Notes under the pieces: generated by a model | Told to the model about the DNA's origin: nothing | Database searches by the model: none | The model's input: the letters and a program-made list of their open reading frames with translations, nothing else | In this document: positions 17,064-25,423 of the stretch, in pieces | How positions within the stretch are numbered: position 1 is the first letter of the stretch | Layout of the letters: the number at the start of each line of letters is the position of its first letter | Made by a program: the position numbers and the translations under genes | Origin: LZORAL124-50-18 sp051208045 | GTDB lineage: Bacteria; Pseudomonadota; Gammaproteobacteria; Pseudomonadales; Oleiphilaceae | Reading direction: 5' to 3' | Assembly: GCA_051208045.1 (NCBI GenBank) | Contig: JBPJFY010000011.1 | Coordinates: 70,347-134,346 of the forward strand | DNA: 64,000 nt

Positions 17064-19841
17064 ATGAAAGCCAATGGTTTTGCTTCTTTTGTTAACCTGC
17101 TGATCCTTCCCCTGCTTTCACTCATCACACTGCTTGTTCACTCGCCAAGTGCTGCTGCAGCCTGTTCGGCGAGTTCCACCACCTGGGTGCAGAAATCCTA
17201 CATATCCTACTATGGCCGGCCCGGCGACCCTGCTGGCATCGATTACTGGGCCTGCCGAATGGATGATGAGGGCGGCAATCTGAGCAACATTATTGATGCC
17301 TTCGGCGTCTCCGCTGAATTTACGGATCGCTATGGCACCTTATCCAACAGTGAACTGATCGATTCGATTTACCGACAAATGTTTAACCGTGACCCGGACG
17401 CTGCCGGCAAGCAATGGTACCTGGACGAACTCACGTCGGGACGCATGAACCTGCAAACCATCACCCTCAATGTGCTCAGCGGCGCAACGGGAACCGACCA
17501 GGCCATTGTGGCCAATAAACTCCAGCTGGCTGACTACTTTTCCAATGCCCTCTCTGCGGGGAGCGTGACTTACCGGGATATCGATCTGGCCAAATCAGTC
17601 CTCGACATCGTTGATGAAGAAGAGAGCAGCCTCACACAAGCACAAACATCCGCAGATTTGCTGGTCAATCTTTGGGCAACACTCAATGCCCAGAATAGCG
17701 CGTTCTGCTCGAATACTTGCTCCTTTGCTAAAGATGGTGCCTGCGATGACGCGGGTGAAGGGGCCCAATACCGCGTGTGTAATATTGGCACTGACTGTTC
17801 TGACTGCGGTATGCGCGTGGTGTATGCTCCCTGTAACGACTACTGTGCTTACGCCAAAGACGGCGTTTGTGACGATGGCGGGAGTAACTCGGAATACAAT
17901 TATTGTACGCTCGGCTCAGACTGTTCCGATTGTGGCAGCCGTGACGAGCTGATTCCTCCCCCTGATCCCGAACCCGAACCTGAACCTGAGCCAAATCCTG
18001 GTGATGGCGGTTCTGACCCGGAAGATCCCCCGGCATCCTCCGATCTCCCGGAGGTAGGTATCGCAGTTGTTACCGACAGTAAAAACAACAAAGCGGTCAC
18101 GGCCATCAACCGAATGGGTGAAGGTTACGCGGTCTTGTTTGACGGTACGAAACCGATCGGCAATGACGCTATATTAGGCGCGGTCTATCAAACTCCGGAG
18201 GGTACCATCGCGACCATCGAGTTCAACGCTTCTGGCCAAGCCACTCGCATGGAAGTAGAAGGATCTGTTTTCATCTACTCCAATTACACTTCCGGCACCG
18301 TTGATATATCGATTACCCATGCTGACGGCTCGACGGAAAACCATCCGTCCGTACCGCTCATCGCAGGCACCACAAATCAAGAGTTCATTCGTCGTGTTGC
18401 TGGCAGAGGATTCAAACAACTCGATGATGGCCAAGAGGTAGCAACCTTTGCCATGGGCTTTATTGGTACTTCCATCAGCATCGTCGTCTGTGCCTCAGCC
18501 GTGGCTGGATCAGGCGGTGCTGGCGCACTGCTGACACTCAGCTGTATCAACGCCGTTGCCGGCGCGGTGGGCACGGCCCTGGGTAACCAATACGTTGGTG
18601 CGACGTCTTCCTCCGTAGATATCGTCAGCAGTCTTGCTGCCGGGGATAAAGCCAGCCTGGTATCCGGCCTTTTTGGTGCGACATCTACTCTGCTGGGCTG
18701 GGAGAGCGATCAGGTTGTTCTCAAGGCAGCGATCACTGGGCAAGTGCATGCACTAGCCACCCACGAGCCATTGAGCCAAAACGAAGAAGTCGAAACTTTG
18801 GTGTTAGTGGATTCCACCGATGGAGACGAATCGATCGAAACCAATTCCAATGATCATTTTATCTTGAGCAAATTGGTCGGTCCCGGCTCTCATACGGTTC
18901 GATTTGAAGCCAGGGGCTATATCACGAAAGAATACGTGGTCGCAATTTCAGATGACGCCGTTACCGTCGGTGAAAAAGGAACGGCTCCGGGCGAAGCCAC
19001 CCGAGTGATCAAAGAGATCCGCCCCACATCGAAGAATAAACCGGTTTTGCTCTGGCTTGTACCAGAACTGGAAAAAGCCCCCAGGATTAAAGGGCATGTC
19101 GTGTGGCCAAGGCAGAAGAAAGGCGGATTCACTGAAACGGAAATCGTCAGAGGCGGTCAAGTGTGGTTAGAGGATGCAGGCAGCGGAGCCAAAGCTGCGT
19201 GGTTTGCCCAAGCCACAGTTGCATCCAGCGACATCAGTGAACATGGTATCGGATACTACGAGCTTTACCTTCCGCGAAAAAGCGGTAACTACGTGCTGAA
19301 ATTGCAACAGAACGAGGTTTGCTTTCAAAATGTCGATATCCCGGTGAGTATCTCGGGTTCAACAGCATCCCAGAACGTCTCTTTTGACGTACCCAAAGCC
19401 GCTTTTCGAGATGCCGAAACGTTGAATTTCAGTTTCAATAGTGGAGCATCCATAGATCTGGATATCCCCGTAATTTCCGTCTACAACGGCAGATTCAGTG
19501 GAACCATCACACCGAATGAAGAGCTAATTTCGTATACCTACCCCTATGAAAGCTGTTCTGAAGAAGGCTGCGTCACTGAAATCGCCAGTGTTGAGCTCGA
19601 ATGTTCCGTGGTTGACTTTCACATTAACTTACAGGACGGCGCCGGTACCCTCGAATCGGACGGTGAATCTCTGCCCGTTGAAATTGGCCAGTGTGGTGAA
19701 ATCAACGACACCGCTTACAATGTCACCTATCAAGGTAGCCTATGGAACGGCGGCACGCTGGAAGACCGAGATATGGAACCCGGAGCGAGCAGAGAAACGG
19801 GCTGCTCCGGGCGGTGGACCTTCCCCATACTCCAGCAATGA
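17064..19841 (+). CDS. Secreted DUF4214 protein with Cys-rich repeats, paralogue 1
   Basis: A 925-residue exported protein of unknown function. Layout: signal peptide (1-33); DUF4214 domain (~40-175, with FNRDPDAAGKQWYLDELTSG); two Cys-rich modules (215-251 and 257-293) of the form CxxxC...DGxCDDxG...C..GxDCxDCGxR, resembling LNR-type calcium-binding repeats; a Glu-Pro linker (~297-320); a beta-rich domain; a glycine/alanine-rich hydrophobic segment (~468-515) that could cross or insert into a membrane; then beta-sandwich, PEGA-like (GSHTVRFEARGYI) and carboxypeptidase-regulatory-like (KGHVVWPR...GGQVWLED) segments. DUF4214 is common in surface and RTX-associated proteins, so a cell-surface or secreted role is likely, but not proven. 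The ATG follows CAGGAG. A close paralogue follows at once downstream. Confidence 0.85.
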   Translation: MKANGFASFVNLLILPLLSLITLLVHSPSAAAACSASSTTWVQKSYISYYGRPGDPAGIDYWACRMDDEGGNLSNIIDAFGVSAEFTDRYGTLSNSELIDSIYRQMFNRDPDAAGKQWYLDELTSGRMNLQTITLNVLSGATGTDQAIVANKLQLADYFSNALSAGSVTYRDIDLAKSVLDIVDEEESSLTQAQTSADLLVNLWATLNAQNSAFCSNTCSFAKDGACDDAGEGAQYRVCNIGTDCSDCGMRVVYAPCNDYCAYAKDGVCDDGGSNSEYNYCTLGSDCSDCGSRDELIPPPDPEPEPEPEPNPGDGGSDPEDPPASSDLPEVGIAVVTDSKNNKAVTAINRMGEGYAVLFDGTKPIGNDAILGAVYQTPEGTIATIEFNASGQATRMEVEGSVFIYSNYTSGTVDISITHADGSTENHPSVPLIAGTTNQEFIRRVAGRGFKQLDDGQEVATFAMGFIGTSISIVVCASAVAGSGGAGALLTLSCINAVAGAVGTALGNQYVGATSSSVDIVSSLAAGDKASLVSGLFGATSTLLGWESDQVVLKAAITGQVHALATHEPLSQNEEVETLVLVDSTDGDESIETNSNDHFILSKLVGPGSHTVRFEARGYITKEYVVAISDDAVTVGEKGTAPGEATRVIKEIRPTSKNKPVLLWLVPELEKAPRIKGHVVWPRQKKGGFTETEIVRGGQVWLEDAGSGAKAAWFAQATVASSDISEHGIGYYELYLPRKSGNYVLKLQQNEVCFQNVDIPVSISGSTASQNVSFDVPKAAFRDAETLNFSFNSGASIDLDIPVISVYNGRFSGTITPNEELISYTYPYESCSEEGCVTEIASVELECSVVDFHINLQDGAGTLESDGESLPVEIGQCGEINDTAYNVTYQGSLWNGGTLEDRDMEPGASRETGCSGRWTFPILQQ

Positions 19842-19849
19842 GTATCCTT

Positions 19850-19894
19850 GGAAGATAAAACAGGCCGTGTGCCCGTTTTATCTTCCTTTGTTTT
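19850..19894 (+). terminator. Strong intrinsic terminator after paralogue 1
   Basis: Perfect 12-bp stem GGAAGATAAAAC / GTTTTATCTTCC with a 13-base loop that can pair further (GGC/GCC), followed by TTTGTTTT. It separates the two paralogues into independent transcription units. Confidence 0.85.
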
Positions 19895-19939
19895 ATACCG
19901 TTTGGAGCACATAAAGCGCTCTCTTGAATAAAATTGTTT

Positions 19940-19991
19940 CTCGTCAAAGCAGATAACACCAAATAGGTAGAAAATTACAAGACAGAAAGGA
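19940..19991 (+). repeat. Duplicated leader element, copy 2
   Basis: Second copy of the element at 16963-17014, sharing the run AACACCAAATAGGTAGAAAA exactly and the flanking CTCGTCAAA and GACAGAAAGGA. It starts 100 bases before the start codon of paralogue 2, as copy 1 does before paralogue 1 (101 bases). Confidence 0.8.
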
Positions 19992-20039
19992 TGCACGTTG
20001 ACGTCAGGATGCCGAATCACCCCCGTTCAGGAGTGCTGC

Positions 20040-22832
20040 ATGGTCACCAGTGAATTACGCTCGTTTTTCGCTTTACTCATTCCCACATTACTTTCAACCC
20101 TTATCACCCTACTCTCTTCACCCCTGGCTTTGGCTGCCTGTTCAGCCGGTTCAAACACCTGGGTGCAGAAATCCTATATATCCTACTATGGCCGACCCGG
20201 CGACCCTGCTGGCATCGACTACTGGGCCTGCCGAATGGATGATGAGGGCGGCAATCTGAGCAACATTATTGATGCCTTCGGCGTCTCCGCTGAGTTTACG
20301 GATCGCTATGGCACCTTATCCAACAGTGAACTGATCGATTCGATTTACCGACAAATGTTTAACCGTGACCCGGACGCTGCCGGCAAGCAATGGTACCTGG
20401 ACGAACTCACGTCGGGACGCATGAACCTGCAAACCATCACCCTCAATGTGCTCAGCGGCGCAACGGGAACCGACCAGACCATTGTGGCCAATAAACTCCA
20501 GCTGGCTGACTACTTTTCCAATGCACTCTCTGCGGGGAGCGTGACTTACCGGGATATTGATCCCGCCAAAGGCGTGCTCGAAATTGTGGATGAGAGCAGT
20601 GACAGCGTCACTCGAGCGATGACCGCATCCGACCTGCTGGTCGCCTTATGGAAGAATCCCGGCACGGACTCCGCTTATTGCGATAATACGTGCGGCTATC
20701 CACGTGATGGCGCTTGCGATGATGGCGGTACCCATTCTGATTACGCGGTGTGTAACCTGGGTTCAGACTGCGCGGACTGTGGAATGCGCACTGCCAATAC
20801 TGCCTGCAATGAAGGTTGCCGGTTCACCTCAGATGGCCAATGTGACGATGGCGGCACAGGGGCCGCCTACAGTGTGTGTGCACTCGGTTCCGACTGCAAC
20901 GACTGTGGTGACCGTACCGCCGAGATCCCGCAACCTGATCCGGACCCAGAGCCAGACCCGGACACTGGCGACGATCCTCAGAACGTAACGGACTCAACCA
21001 TTGTTGCCTCACCGACAGATTACGCGCTGCCAGAAACCAAAGTGAACATCATAACGGACCCCAAAAACAATAAAGCCGTGACGGTAAACAACGAACTTGG
21101 CGAGGCCTTTTACGTAATTTTTGATGGCAGCCAACCCGTGGGTGCTGATGCCCTGCTCGGAGCAGTTTATGAGGGATCGGATGGCGCACTGATCCTGATA
21201 GAGTTTGACACGCTGGGCCAGATTATACGGATGGAGTCCGATGGCACCGTGTTTACCTACTCAAATCATACGGGATCAACTGTAGACGTCACGATCACGT
21301 ACTCAGATGGCAGACAAGAGACGCATTCACAAGTGAGCATGATGGTAAGTGCACTCAACATGCAGTCCCATGAAATTAAATTCGTGAACGCTCACAGATT
21401 TACCGCCAATGAACCCTCTATGGCCGCCTACGCTATCGGCGTCGTTGGAACCAGTGTTGGCATTTTCCTCTGCGGATCGCAGGCGATTGCGACCGGTGGT
21501 ATTACTGCTCCCATTGCCGTAGGTTGTGCCAGCGCCGTCATGGGGTTTGCGAGCGTATATAATGACAGCTCTGCTTTGGGCTATGGCTCCGCCGGGGTTG
21601 ACCTCGCTGCGGGCGTTCTCACCAAAGATCCAAAATCCATTGCCACGGGCATCGCTGGGGTCGTTTCCGGATTGTTGGGCTGGCCGACAACGGAAACCAC
21701 ACTCAAAGCCAGAGTCGCAGGAGAGATCTATACGACCAATGGCAACGGTATGATCCGCGAAGACAACGCACAAACCTGGGTTAAAATATTCTCCTCCGAA
21801 GGCAACAGTGAGCACAAAGTCACCGCAAACAGGCCGTTTAGTATCGACAGAAAATTTGGCGCAGGAAGCCACACCATTCGCTTCGAATCCGAAGGATACA
21901 TTGTGAAGGAATACACCATCGCTGTCTCGGATGGCGTCGTCGGTGCGGGTGAGCTGGGAACCGCACCCAATGAGCCAACAAAATCCGTCAGCCAGATCCG
22001 CCCATCTTCTATCGAAAAGGCCATCGTCCTCTACCTGATCCCTGAACTGGAACCCGCGCCCAAAATCAAGGGTCACGTCGTCTGGCCAAGAAAGAATGAA
22101 GAGGGAGGAAACGAAACCGAAAGGGTAAAAGGCGGGTTAGTGTGGCTTGAGGATCCCAGCACGGGTGCCAAGTCTACCTGGTTCACTCATTCTTATGTGG
22201 CATCAAGCAATGATGGCGCAAATGGTCGCGGTTACTATGAGATGTTTCTGCCGCATAAAAAAGGCAACTACGTGCTCAAACTCAAGCAAAGCGAAGTCTG
22301 CTTCCAGAATGTGGATGTGCCCATCAGCATCAGCGGATCAACGGCCACCCAGAACGTTTCGTTCGACGTACCCAATGCCAGCTTCAGAGACGCGGAAACA
22401 CTCAACTTCACCTACGCTCTTGAGGCGCAGTTTGAGGTGGACATTCCTGTAATTTCCGTATACAACGGTACGTTTTCCGGTTCCGGAACGCCTTCAATTC
22501 AAAGTATCACCTACACAGCGGAACGCTGCAACTGGATTGAAACCGACGGGGGAACGACATGCGAACTCTACGACGCCACGGTTTCCATGGATTGTGAGTC
22601 GTTTAATGTCTCACTGACCCTCGAAGATGGTGCCGGTGGCATTTCCGCCTGGGACGACTCAACAGAAGCCAGCGTGGGACAGTGCGGTGAATTTGTTGGG
22701 GGTACCTGGGGGGTAGAGTGGGATGGAAGGCTTTTCTCCGGGGGCAACTACCGACAAGACTATCCCTTCGAAGCCAAGGAAACGGGTACTGGATGTTACG
22801 GAACCTGGTCCTTCCCTCTGCTTCAGCAATAA
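20040..22832 (+). CDS. Secreted DUF4214 protein with Cys-rich repeats, paralogue 2
   Basis: A 930-residue protein with the same layout as paralogue 1: signal peptide (to ~33), DUF4214 domain (~40-175), two Cys-rich modules (CDNTC...DGACDDGG and CNEGC...DGQCDDGG, each ending DCG-R), an Asp-Pro linker (PDPDPEPDPDTGDD), a hydrophobic Ala/Gly-rich core near residues 480-530, PEGA-like and carboxypeptidase-regulatory-like segments, and a Cys-containing C-terminus ending WSFPLLQQ like the WTFPILQQ of paralogue 1. Residues 40-174 are almost identical at DNA level to paralogue 1, while the rest has diverged well beyond that. I chose the ATG at 20040, aligned with the paralogue's start and preceded by CAGGAG, over a TTG 42 bases upstream. 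Function unknown; probably exported. Confidence 0.85.
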   Translation: MVTSELRSFFALLIPTLLSTLITLLSSPLALAACSAGSNTWVQKSYISYYGRPGDPAGIDYWACRMDDEGGNLSNIIDAFGVSAEFTDRYGTLSNSELIDSIYRQMFNRDPDAAGKQWYLDELTSGRMNLQTITLNVLSGATGTDQTIVANKLQLADYFSNALSAGSVTYRDIDPAKGVLEIVDESSDSVTRAMTASDLLVALWKNPGTDSAYCDNTCGYPRDGACDDGGTHSDYAVCNLGSDCADCGMRTANTACNEGCRFTSDGQCDDGGTGAAYSVCALGSDCNDCGDRTAEIPQPDPDPEPDPDTGDDPQNVTDSTIVASPTDYALPETKVNIITDPKNNKAVTVNNELGEAFYVIFDGSQPVGADALLGAVYEGSDGALILIEFDTLGQIIRMESDGTVFTYSNHTGSTVDVTITYSDGRQETHSQVSMMVSALNMQSHEIKFVNAHRFTANEPSMAAYAIGVVGTSVGIFLCGSQAIATGGITAPIAVGCASAVMGFASVYNDSSALGYGSAGVDLAAGVLTKDPKSIATGIAGVVSGLLGWPTTETTLKARVAGEIYTTNGNGMIREDNAQTWVKIFSSEGNSEHKVTANRPFSIDRKFGAGSHTIRFESEGYIVKEYTIAVSDGVVGAGELGTAPNEPTKSVSQIRPSSIEKAIVLYLIPELEPAPKIKGHVVWPRKNEEGGNETERVKGGLVWLEDPSTGAKSTWFTHSYVASSNDGANGRGYYEMFLPHKKGNYVLKLKQSEVCFQNVDVPISISGSTATQNVSFDVPNASFRDAETLNFTYALEAQFEVDIPVISVYNGTFSGSGTPSIQSITYTAERCNWIETDGGTTCELYDATVSMDCESFNVSLTLEDGAGGISAWDDSTEASVGQCGEFVGGTWGVEWDGRLFSGGNYRQDYPFEAKETGTGCYGTWSFPLLQQ

Positions 22833-22854
22833 CGGAAACAAATACGACAATGTA

Positions 22855-22877
22855 AAAACGGGCACAACGCCCGTTTT
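22855..22877 (+). terminator. Intrinsic terminator after paralogue 2
   Basis: Stem AAAACGGGC / GCCCGTTTT with an ACAAC loop; the T-run is part of the second arm. It lies 22 bases after the stop and before the next gene. Confidence 0.75.
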
Positions 22878-22901
22878 CCACGTTTATGCAAAGGATGTTG
22901 A

Positions 22902-23606
22902 ATGAAAAGAAACCAATGGCTACCAATCGACGGTTTGCCCGAGCTTTATGTCGGCCAATACGTCGTGCCCAATTTCGCCTCCAACTCGGTGGTTCTGCGT
23001 GTTGCACCTCAGGTGTTTACCATTGTCAGCCCCGGTAAGTCCCTGCTCGACGATTGGCCGAAAGAATGGCCGAGACAACACATCCAGATCAACCTGGTCA
23101 TGCCGAACAGTTATCACTACATGGGCGTTGCTGCCTGGCGGGAAGCATTCCCGAAAGCGGCGTTGTATGCCAGCGAAAAGGCCATACCGCGGCTGGCGAA
23201 AAAAGGGATCACCCACATTCGGGCGGCTGAACGCTGTCCGGTCCCCCTGTCAGCGGGTTACCAGGTGGTGGTCCCGCCCGGGCACCGGGGTGGCGACCTC
23301 TGGATAACCAAATCCACCGGAGAACAGCGCGTCTGGATCACTTGCGACAGTTTTCAATCCTACGAACGATATTCCAACCAACCTATCGCACGGATGATGC
23401 AAAAATTGATGGATACCGCACCGGGACTCAAGATGAGTCAAGTGGTTAAATGGTTGTTACTGGACGACCGCACTGCGTTTAAAACCTGGGCCCTCAGGCA
23501 AGTTCAAGCCGATCGGCCGAATGTACTTATCCCCAGCCATGGAGAGGTGCTCTCCGGCGATTCGCTCTCAAAGGATCTCCAAGCACTTCTTGATGGTCGG
23601 CTCTAA
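22902..23606 (+). CDS. DUF4336-like (metallo-beta-lactamase-fold-like) protein
   Basis: A 234-residue cytoplasmic protein without signal peptide. The run from NFASNSVVLRV through LVMPNSYHYMGVAAWREAFP to the C-terminal LIPSHGEVL has the layout of DUF4336 proteins, which adopt a metallo-beta-lactamase-like fold. The usual HxHxDH metal motif is reduced to NSYHYMG, while the late His (PSHGE) is kept, so metal binding and hydrolase activity are uncertain. AAGGATG lies just upstream of the ATG. It sits 15 bases from the convergent kinase-phosphatase gene and is separated from the DUF4214 paralogue by a terminator, so no shared function is implied. Confidence 0.65.
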   Translation: MKRNQWLPIDGLPELYVGQYVVPNFASNSVVLRVAPQVFTIVSPGKSLLDDWPKEWPRQHIQINLVMPNSYHYMGVAAWREAFPKAALYASEKAIPRLAKKGITHIRAAERCPVPLSAGYQVVVPPGHRGGDLWITKSTGEQRVWITCDSFQSYERYSNQPIARMMQKLMDTAPGLKMSQVVKWLLLDDRTAFKTWALRQVQADRPNVLIPSHGEVLSGDSLSKDLQALLDGRL

Positions 23607-23621
23607 ATCCGGTGCAGATGC

Positions 23622-25343
23622 TTATCGGAACACCAAATACAACAAATACAAATTCACTGCGAACAAAACGCCGGAAATCCACTGCCAGGCGAGCACGGGG
23701 TTCTTGTCCAGCAAAGGCTGCACCTGAATTTTTCGCAGAAACTCCGGATTCGGTTTGCTGAGATCAAAACAGAACTCGGACATCACCTGGTATCGGTCTT
23801 TCACGTTGGGAGCGATCGCTTTGGCGAAAGTTTTATCAATCCAATCCGGCAAATCGGGACGCTTCGTCAATAACGAGCGATACCGTAAATGGTTCAGCGA
23901 TTTTATACGATAACTGGTCCCCAACTGCTGCTTATAGGGGAGCTCACCCGTGAGCATTTCATAGGCGATCACCCCGATCGAATACAAATCCGAAACGCCA
24001 CTCCCTGCCTGCCCTAACAAATATTCCGGTGCGGTGTAATCCCGGGTTCCTGCGGGTAATTCCGTCTGAATCACCGGTTGAGCTTCGCCCAGCCCTGCCA
24101 CCCGAGCCGAACCAAAATCGATGAGCCGAATCCTCCCCCGCTCATCTATCATAATGTTTTCTGGCTTCAAGTCCTGATGCAATACATCCATCCGGTGTAA
24201 TGCCCGCACCGCATTACACACCTGCTGAACGACCTGCCGCACGGCATCAATCGACGGCTTTGGATTGTCCTGCATCCATTGGCGCAAACTTTTTCCCTGA
24301 ATGTACTCACACACATGATATAAAAAACGTTTCTCCTGCCGTGGCTGGAAAATCTGCATCACGCCCGGATGACTCAACCGCCGGCCAATCCATTCTTCCC
24401 GAATAAAACTGTCCAGATACGTAGGATCATCCTTATAATTGACAGAAGGTGTTTTGACCGCCACGTACTCGCCCGACGCCATATCTTCCGCCAGGTATAA
24501 CTGACTGCGATTGCTGGCATGTAACTCCTGCAAAATCCGGTAACCGTCCAGTTTATTACCAGGCTCCAAATCTGGGGGAAACGGCAGATTCGTCAGTTGT
24601 TGGTAAACTTCTTCCTCTTCCTCAACGGCGATACTCTCCACGCGCGCAAAAGCGCAGGTCAGATTATCCTTGCTTCCTCGACTCAAGCTCTCTGCAATCA
24701 CCCAATCACAGAGTCGCTGGTAATCGTTATCCAGTACAGCCAGTTTGGCCATCATTTCTTCCGGGCCGACAAACTCATACACACCATCCGTCGCCATGAA
24801 GTACACATCCCCTGGCAACAACGATTCGCGCCGGTAATCCAGCTCCACATGCACATCCGCGCCGAGTGCTCTGGCCAGGAACGTTTTCTGATCAGGCATT
24901 TTCGCCAGGTGATCCCGGGTAAGCTGTTCTACCTCCTTGTCACGAATACGATAAATTCGACTGTCACCGATATGAATGATGTGCGCCGTCGCGGATTTAA
25001 ACACCAGACAGGAAAAGGTAGTCACCAGCCCATGCATGGCATCCCGATAAGTGAGCCCCTGAGAGTACAACCAGGAATTCAGGGCAGAGATAACGCGGGC
25101 AGCAGCATGTTTGACCGTCCAGCTGTCCGGCGTGCAATAGTAATCTGCCAGAAAGCTGCTCACACTCGTATGGCTGGCATCTCTTCCCGCTTCACTGCTG
25201 CTGACACCATCGGCAACAATGGCCACGATGCCTTTGTTGACCAGCGCTGAGCCTTCCGGGGATTCAAAACCCCAGGCATCCTGGTTTTCTTCTTTCACGC
25301 CTGCCGAGGTGCTGGCATTGAAATGAATGGACAATTGCTTCAT
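23622..25343 (-). CDS. Bifunctional PP2C phosphatase / Ser-Thr protein kinase
   Basis: One 573-residue chain holds a PP2C phosphatase (residues ~1-240: KEENQDAWG, VADGVSSSEAGRDAS, HIGDSRIYRI, ATDGVYEF, SKDNLTCAF) and a eukaryotic-type kinase (~265-535: ATP Lys in YVAVKTP, HQDLKPENIMID, DFGSARVAG, TAPEYLLG), ending in one TM helix (VLAWQWISGVLFAVNLYLLYLVF). Catalytic residues of both domains are present. Such fusions lie beside nitrate assimilation genes in Pseudomonas and relatives. Here it follows the nitrate transporter gene, with 80 bases and a possible attenuating hairpin between. A role in tuning nitrate uptake or reduction by phosphorylation is inferred from context only. Confidence 0.93.
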   Translation of the reverse strand: MKQLSIHFNASTSAGVKEENQDAWGFESPEGSALVNKGIVAIVADGVSSSEAGRDASHTSVSSFLADYYCTPDSWTVKHAAARVISALNSWLYSQGLTYRDAMHGLVTTFSCLVFKSATAHIIHIGDSRIYRIRDKEVEQLTRDHLAKMPDQKTFLARALGADVHVELDYRRESLLPGDVYFMATDGVYEFVGPEEMMAKLAVLDNDYQRLCDWVIAESLSRGSKDNLTCAFARVESIAVEEEEEVYQQLTNLPFPPDLEPGNKLDGYRILQELHASNRSQLYLAEDMASGEYVAVKTPSVNYKDDPTYLDSFIREEWIGRRLSHPGVMQIFQPRQEKRFLYHVCEYIQGKSLRQWMQDNPKPSIDAVRQVVQQVCNAVRALHRMDVLHQDLKPENIMIDERGRIRLIDFGSARVAGLGEAQPVIQTELPAGTRDYTAPEYLLGQAGSGVSDLYSIGVIAYEMLTGELPYKQQLGTSYRIKSLNHLRYRSLLTKRPDLPDWIDKTFAKAIAPNVKDRYQVMSEFCFDLSKPNPEFLRKIQVQPLLDKNPVLAWQWISGVLFAVNLYLLYLVFR

Positions 25344-25380
25344 GCCGCCTTACCTGATTGTACTTGGTTTAAAAACACGA

Positions 25381-25402
25381 AAGGGCAACCTAAGCTGCCC
25401 TT
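25381..25402 (-). terminator. Hairpin between nitrate transporter and kinase genes
   Basis: Stem AAGGGCA / TGCCCTT with an 8-base loop. Read leftward it is followed after a few bases by TTTTT, so it may partly terminate transcription from the transporter gene into the kinase-phosphatase gene, lowering expression of the latter. Confidence 0.6.
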
Positions 25403-25423
25403 CCCCGTATGCTACCTGAGCAA

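Noticed and set aside
19998..20039. TTG start for paralogue 2, 42 bases upstream
   Set aside because: The ATG at 20040 aligns with the paralogue's start and has CAGGAG upstream.
17064..22832. Tandem DUF4214 genes as part of an insertion element or composite transposon
   Set aside because: No transposase, terminal inverted repeats or target-site duplications are visible around the pair.
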